Shown piece by piece: positions 58,386 to 64,000 of a stretch of DNA of 64,000 nt; the first letter of the stretch is position 1; every line of letters starts with the position of its first letter. The position numbers were made by a program, and so were the translations under genes. The stretch is from Przewalskia tangutica (lineage: Eukaryota; Streptophyta; Magnoliopsida; Solanales; Solanaceae): NCBI GenBank assembly GCA_029844215.1, contig CM056721.1, forward strand, positions 131,717,254 through 131,781,253, given 5' to 3'. The notes beneath the pieces were generated by a model. It had not been told where the DNA came from. It made no database searches and saw nothing but the letters and a program-made list of their open reading frames with translations.

Positions 58386-61303
58386 TCCACCACAGAATCA
58401 GGCTCTATTAGGAGATCTAGATAACATGGGAGCAATTATTTGGGCACTCTCAAATGCCCAAAATCAGTTCATGGTGGAAATAAGATCATCCATCAGGAAT
58501 CGAGAGATGCAATTGGGGCAGCTAGCTAGCAAGCTGAGAAACGGTATGCAAGGGAACCGCTCTAGCAATACTGGTGTCGACCCCCAAGAAGAATGCCAAG
58601 AAATTGATTTGAGAAGTGGCAAACAAATGGAGACAGGTTCATCCCCAATATGTCCAGAAAAAAAGGGTGAACCCAGTGAGGTGAAGGAGTCAGAGGATGC
58701 AGTAATCATAGAAGATCTTCTTACGGACTAAAGATCACCACCAGCAGTCATTAACACACCGCAGGTGAAGATACCATATCCTCAGAGATTTAGAAAAAAT
58801 TCTCTTGACAAGCAGTTTTCTAAATTTCTGGAGGTCTTTAAAAAACTGTACATCAACATTCCATTTGCTGAAGCCTTAGAACAAATGCTAAGTTATGTGA
58901 AGTTCATGAAAGAGATCCTCTATAAAAAGAGGAGGTTGGATGAGTATGAAACAGTGGCGTTGACTGAGGAATGCAGTGACATCCTACAGAGAAAGTTACC
59001 TCAGAAGTTGAAAGATCCAGAAAGCTTCACCATCCCTTGCACTATAGGGAAGTTTGAATGTCAGGAGGCTCTATGTGATCTGGGGGCAAGTGTAAATTTG
59101 ATTCCCTATTCTGTGTTCTGCAAACTTGGAGTGGGGCAAGCAAGACCTACAACCATCACCTTACAACTAGCAGATCGCTCCATCGTCCACCCCAGAGGAA
59201 TAATCGAGGATGTGTTGGTTAAGGTGGACAAGTTTATCTTCTCCGCTGATTTCATCATCTTAGACATGGAAGAAGATGAAGAGATGCCCATCATCCTTGG
59301 CAGGCCATTCTTAGCCACGAGACAGGCACTCATTGATGTTCAGAAAGGTGAGCTGAGACTTCGTGTTTAGGGAGAAGAAGTGATTTTCAATATATTCAGG
59401 GCAGCAACCTACCCAAGGACAAGTGGTAATTGCTATGCTATTGATGTGGTGGATAAAGCAATTTCTGAAAACGGGTTCAGGAGTGCGGATGCTCTTGAAG
59501 TGGTGATGACAAAATGTGATGAGGATAGTGGTAATGACACAGAATTGAGGCAGTATGCGAATTGGTTGGATTCCCATGAGCCCTGCTATAAAAAAAAATA
59601 TGAGGAGCTAGGAACCATGCCAGAGAGACCAGTGTCATCCACAGAACAAGCTCCAGAACTAGAGTTGAAGACTCTGCCAGATCATTTGCACTATCAATAT
59701 CTAGGTGAGAACCACTCCTTATGAGTGATCGTATCGTGTCATCTATCCAAAGTGGAGGTTGAAAAACTATTGAAAGTATTGAGGGCTCACAAGCTCGCGA
59801 TTGGGTGGACAATGGCAGACATTAGAGGGATAAGTCCTTCTATAGAAAAGCACAAAATTCGTCTAGAAGATGAGAGCAAACCCTCCATTGAGTCACAGAG
59901 GAGACTAAATCCAACCATGAAAGAGGTGGTGAGGAAAGAGATCCTGAAATGACTCGATGCTGGGGTAGTTTATCCTATCTCTGGCAGTGCATGGGTAAGC
60001 CTTGTGCAAATGGTACCCAAGAAAGGTGGCATGACTGTGGTGACTAACGAAAAGAATGAGCTTATTCCATCCAGAACAACTACAGGGTGAATAATGTGTA
60101 TTGACTACCGCAAGTTGAACAAAGCAACCAGGAAGGATCATTTTCCTTTGCCTTTTCTTGAAAGGCTTGCAGGACACAACTACTATTGCTTCTTGGATGG
60201 TTATTCAGGGTATCATCAAATTTCCATCTCTCCAGAAGATCGGGAGAAGACAACCTTCACATGCCCCTTTGGTACGTTTGCTTTCAGGAGAATTTCATTT
60301 GGCCTTTGCAATGCACCCGTCACCTTTCAGTGTTGTATGATGGCTATATTTTCTGACATGGTGGAGAGGACCATAGAAATCTTCATGATTTTTCTGTTTT
60401 TGGGTCCTCCTTTGATGAATGCTTAAAGCATTTAGAAGCAGTGTTGCAACGGTGTAAAGACTCGAATCTGGTGCTGAACTGGGAGAAGTGCCACTTTATG
60501 GTGCATAAAGGTATCACTCTTGGCCACAATATTTCCAGCAAGGGCATTGAGGTAGACAAGGCCATGATTTCAGTGATCGAAAATCTGCCACCCCCAGTAT
60601 CGCTAAAAGAGATCAGAAGTTTCCTTGGGCATGCTGGTTTCTACAGAAGATTCATCAAGGACTTCTCAAAGATCTCTAAACCTCTGTCCACCTTGTTGAT
60701 GAATGGGGTTGCTTTTGAATTCAATGAAGAATGTCTGACTGCCTTTCAGACACTTAAGGAGAGGCTAACCTCAACACTTATAGTCACTGCACCTTACTGG
60801 ACACTCCCATTTAAATTGATGTGCGATGCAAGTGACTACGCAGTGGGAGCAGTTCTTGGACAGAGAATTGACAAGGCATTCATGTCAATTTACTATGCTA
60901 GCAAAACCCTCAATGATGCTCAGCTAAAATATGCGATGACAGAGAAAGAGCTGCTAGCTGTAGTATACGCATTTGAAAAATTCAGGCCATACCTCATTGG
61001 GAATAAGGTGATAGTGTACACTGACCACACAACCATTAAGTATTTGATGACTAAGAATGATGCGAAACCTCGGCTTATACGATAGGTGCTGCTATTGCAA
61101 GAATTCGACATGGAGATCCGCGATAAAAAGGGGACTGAGAACGTGGTTGCAGACCACTTGTCAAGGCTTGAAGTGGAAGAGAGCCAGAATACCAAAGATG
61201 TGCAAATAAATTACTACTTTCCAGACAAGCAACTGTTTCAGGTAAGTACCAGTGTAAATTTACCTTGATTCGCTGACTTTGTTAATTTTCTTACAGCTGG
61301 CGA
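58386..61303 (+). pseudogene. Athila gag end, protease, reverse transcriptase and RNase H
   Basis: One frame runs 58426-60426 through stops. Gag tail: SIRNREMQLGQLASKLRNG. Protease: IPYPQRFRKNSLDKQFSKF, LCDLGASVNLIP, MPIILGRPFLA. RT: MCIDYRKLNKATRKDHFPLP, FLDGYSGYHQISISPED, FGLCNAPVTFQ. At 60382-60393 the catalytic FMDDF motif has lost four bases, removing one Asp and shifting frame. 60441-61268 continues (SFLGHAGFYRRFIKDFSKIS, then RNase H LMCDASDYAVGAVLG, YTDHTTIKYL, VVADHLSRLE). Stops at 58729, 59368, 59722, 59950, 60088, 61083 and 61266. Homology stops at about 61303, before integrase. Confidence 0.92.
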
Positions 61304-61654
61304 GATAGGGGGTGCCCTTGATGGTATGGACTTCCTATTTGGGGATCAACAGTGACCGCTGGTGGTATTTCTTTTGCAATAGGTACAGGAAAAAGAATTT
61401 CCAAAGAATCCAACAAGGTGAATAATTGGATCTCAGTAATCTTTTCCTTCTCTACACCAACTATCTCGCCAGATTCCTCAACAGCTGGGTGTGGTTCAAG
61501 TTCCTCAATTTGATTATCACTTCCCACAACGGTGTCTCTAGGCAGACTTTCTTGAAGTGTATTGCTCATCCTATCCTTTAGTTGCCCTATTTGTGTCTCC
61601 AAATTTCTGAGGGACACTCTTGTCTCATCCATGAACTGAGTCCGCACTTGCGAG
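61304..61654 (-). pseudogene. Athila gag-protease junction fragment, inverted
   Basis: Minus-strand ORF part with RTQFMDETRVSLRNLETQIG, an acidic spacer, then PVPIAKEIPPAVTVDP. It matches the gag C-terminal spacer of the two other Athila elements. It is in opposite orientation to the preceding element and cut on its 5' side by a family A LTR. Confidence 0.8.
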
Positions 61655-62259
61655 TGTAACGACTGCCCGGCCCGCATCGGTGCCTTATCCTGGCTCCCTA
61701 GTGATACAATCATCGAGAAAACCAAATGGAAAATAAAACTTAAACAAGAAGCAGATATATGAACATAAAACAAAGCAACCCAACGGTTACCTTCCAATAA
61801 CATAATAAATACAACTCTTTCAAAACGAATGCTTTAATCCCTTTTACAAACCCCGCCACAACAAGATTCTGCACTCTAAGATTTACAACAACTATGACGA
61901 CAGGGCCCGCCATACCCCGAATGTAGAAGAACCTACAACTCAGTGGAACACATACCAAAAGATAAGCCTCCGAGAAACGGAGTTTCCCAAAACGCCGAAT
62001 CGAGATCCTAAGAGCGAGGATCCACGATCGATGTACTTCTACCATGCAGATGTAACGCAGCTCAAGGAGGTCGATAACAGTACCAAGTATGTGAAATCAG
62101 AAAAATATCAGAATGAAATCATACTAGTCTATATAAAGCAGAGACATGTATGATAACCAAACTACGCTCATAACATAAAAGCAATATGTCCAACCGTGAC
62201 TCACGCCTCAAGTCATCACTCAAATATAACTACGGGTCTTACGCCCACAACATCAATCA

Positions 62260-62580
62260 TGTTCGCATCACGGCCGCATGCCCCTGACTCGAGATCGGCA
62301 GTAGACATGTCCATGATGCAACAATAATACCAATGCCCCACGGCCACATGCCCCGAATTCTACCTCTGTAGACACGCCCATGTGACATCAACAATAATAT
62401 ACGGGTGATCAACTCGCCGCACGGCCACATGCCCCGAATTCTACTCCTGTAGACATGTCCATGTAACCACAATAACAATATATCGGTAATCAACCCGCCG
62501 CACGGCCGCATGCTCCTGAATCAGACGGCAGACACGTCCATGTGACATCAACAACAAGACAAGAATCAAAATGGAAACAT
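62260..62580. repeat. Degenerate minisatellite in family A LTR, ~84-bp unit
   Basis: About four copies of cacggccgcatgcccc, each followed by tagacatgtccatgt. It occupies the same relative place as the hairpin arrays of the other copies. Confidence 0.75.
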
Positions 62581-62700
62581 ACCCGTGGAATTCTCCATCA
62601 CCGCCAAAGACGTCCAAGTAAGTTCTCAACAAGTCGACCGCCTCTATCGAGACGCCAGAATACGTAAATACTACACTTGCACAACAAAGGCTATCATCAC

Positions 62701-62773
62701 AAGCATAGGCAAGTTTCACAACAACAAGCATAGGCAAGTTTCACAACAACAAGCATAGGCAAGTTTCACACAA
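62701..62773. repeat. Tandem repeat, 25 bp x 3
   Basis: aagcataggcaagtttcaca units at 62701, 62726 and 62751. Confidence 0.9.
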
Positions 62774-63861
62774 CTCAAAGTACTTTCATTTTATGCCAAA
62801 GTCCGGTTTTAACCCCAAAGTACTACATACGTTAAGTTCTTTTAAAAGAGATCCATTACTTTTATAAAAGTCACCCTATACCCAGAGTATTAGAATGACC
62901 AACCCACATTCCTTTTCAAAATCAAGTAACAACATTCTTTTCCTAAGTTCGGCTTTGCCTAGTTTCAATTACTCAAACTTCTCATTTTCAAATGCTCAAG
63001 TCACTTATTTTAGAAAGGTTTCATAACTCATAGTCTTAATCTCTTTTAAAACAATCGAGTAACATATGTCATATATGTGAGTAGTTTATTCTTTGTTTAT
63101 AACGATCTTATTACAAAGAACGTGATCTAGAAAATGTAATATCATTTTGTCTCATCTTAGCTTCTATGCAGATGAGGTTTCTACCGGTTTTAATACAACA
63201 CATCATTATTCAATACATTTTCCTTTATTAACGCTGCAATGGTGCTGTCGATACACATTCGATTCCCAAATCAAGAAACATTATCCCTTTAAAAACTAAG
63301 TACTCATTACTCACGAATGAGGTTTCACACAAACATCCACATTAAAACAAATAAGTTAAGTCTCTTATCTTATAAGATCAAGTCTCTTAACTTCTAACAT
63401 CAGTAAACCATTTTCACCTACATAAGGTCGTTATAACTAACTTCCCATAAAGCTATTATAACACCCTATGTTTTAAACCAACCAAATCACTTAGCACATG
63501 TACGTCTACCGTACTACATAGTTCACAACAATCATGCTAGAAAAGATAGGAAGAGGTTCACATACCTCGCGACGATTTATCGACAATAAGCAAAACGCCC
63601 AAGTACTTCAACCCGTCGCTACTCCTAAGCCAAGTAGATCACGCCACACGTAGTACTCCACTCCTAAAAGGGTCATAGTACTCCTATCAAACCTTTCTTA
63701 TCATTGAAGACTTATACCAATAAAAGCCCTCAAAATCTACGGAAATTTCTAAAGACTTCCGCTTATACTCACTTTTCCATCTTTTACCAAGGCCCGAATA
63801 ACCGTAATATATACAACATATATATATATAAGGCGTAATAATTAAACAACATAAAGAAGGG

Positions 63862-64000
63862 ATTACACGCCCAAACGGTAACGCGTTTACTATCACGCCC
63901 ATAACAACAATAAGTAAAAGAAGGATTACGCACAACCGTAACGCGTTTACTATCACGCCTTCATAACAATACAATAATTAAAAAGGGATCACACGCCAAA
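63862..64000. repeat. Tandem repeat, ~60 bp x 2+
   Basis: Shared 'aacgcgtttactatcacgcc' at about 63880 and 63940, continuing to the window edge. Confidence 0.75.

Larger units (their letters stand above)
51918..61303 (+). mobile_element. Athila-type Gypsy element, interrupted and 3' truncated
   Basis: The 5' LTR is 51918-53149 with inverted ends TGTTAGGC/GCCTAACA. Primer site is at 53156-53173. Gag start, protease, RT and RNase H remnants follow. It is cut by a family A LTR at 53462-58385 and ends at about 61303, just where integrase should begin. No 3' LTR is found, so no target duplication can be shown. It inserted in the Sirevirus post-pol ORF. Confidence 0.9.
61655..64000 (-). mobile_element. 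Family A LTR, partial (leaves window)
   Basis: Starts TGTAACGACTGCCCGG (family end in reverse orientation; left flank gcgag). It contains cagggcccgccataccc (61900), i.e. the reverse of the conserved GC hairpin, and the element-typical blocks near 63130-63300 and 63470-63600. It is a degenerate copy closer to that at 34813. The other end and duplication lie outside the window, so solo status is unknown. Confidence 0.82.

Noticed and set aside
59311..59812. Minus-strand ORFs over Athila pol
   Set aside because: Antisense shadows of the protease-RT coding strand.

Overview
This window is a stretch of plant nuclear heterochromatin-like DNA made almost entirely of transposable elements. A eudicot is likely, because the insertions are plant lineages: a Sirevirus-type Copia with an extra ORF after pol, Athila-type Gypsy elements primed by an Asp-type tRNA site, and plant hAT transposons. 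Solanaceae is only a guess. I see no intact host gene, no rRNA or tRNA gene, and no CRISPR or bacterial feature. The one host-gene trace is a broken lipid-transfer-protein exon near 1.8-2.2 kb.

Layout, left part. 1-1258 is the 3' end of an Athila-type element (minus). 1.8-7.08 kb holds the LTP pseudogene and two decayed hAT transposons. 7080-31296 is one minus-strand Copia element (short LTRs) blown apart by insertions: a hAT element (10887-15428, TIRs and 8-bp duplication) and a long LTR of a Gypsy-style family called here 'family A' (15687-30922). That LTR is itself interrupted by a gag-protease Athila element (17383-26149, TSD cggac) and by a solo LTR of Tat/Ogre style (26944-30630, TSD gccct). 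The right LTR of the Athila element holds yet another, truncated family A LTR. 31.3-32.2 kb is a third kind of hAT transposase remnant.

Layout, right part. A Sirevirus-like Copia element runs on the plus strand from 34541 to 51917. It is broken by three family A LTRs: 34813-39292 in its 5' LTR, 40463-42351 (minus) in gag, and 45365-48109 in pol. A plus-strand Athila element (51918-61303) lies in its post-pol ORF. That Athila is cut by another family A LTR (53462-58385), which contains an Athila solo LTR (56545-57988). At the right edge an inverted Athila gag fragment is cut by a further family A LTR that leaves the window. Perfect 5-bp duplications prove four of these family A insertions.

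The most interesting signals are inside the LTRs. (1) Clusters of CpG-rich palindromes (core GCRCCGCGGYGC) sit about 200-490 bp from the start of both Athila LTRs and two family A LTRs, with a shared ~55-bp module, and also occur in Copia pol. (2) Family A LTRs carry a hypervariable minisatellite at one position whose units look like hairpins, with a compensatory T-A/C-G change between copies. (3) In one such LTR the unit contains a perfect Pol III B-box, giving eight perfect copies in about 360 bp. (4) A palindrome ATGTTG-n-CAACAT recurs through the Sirevirus, in the LTR and within coding sequence. Family A occurs seven times with no recognisable internal region.

All coding sequences here are broken. 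Many stops are those expected from C-to-T (or G-to-A) change at CAG, CAA, CGA and TGG codons, as expected for methylated, silenced repeats.
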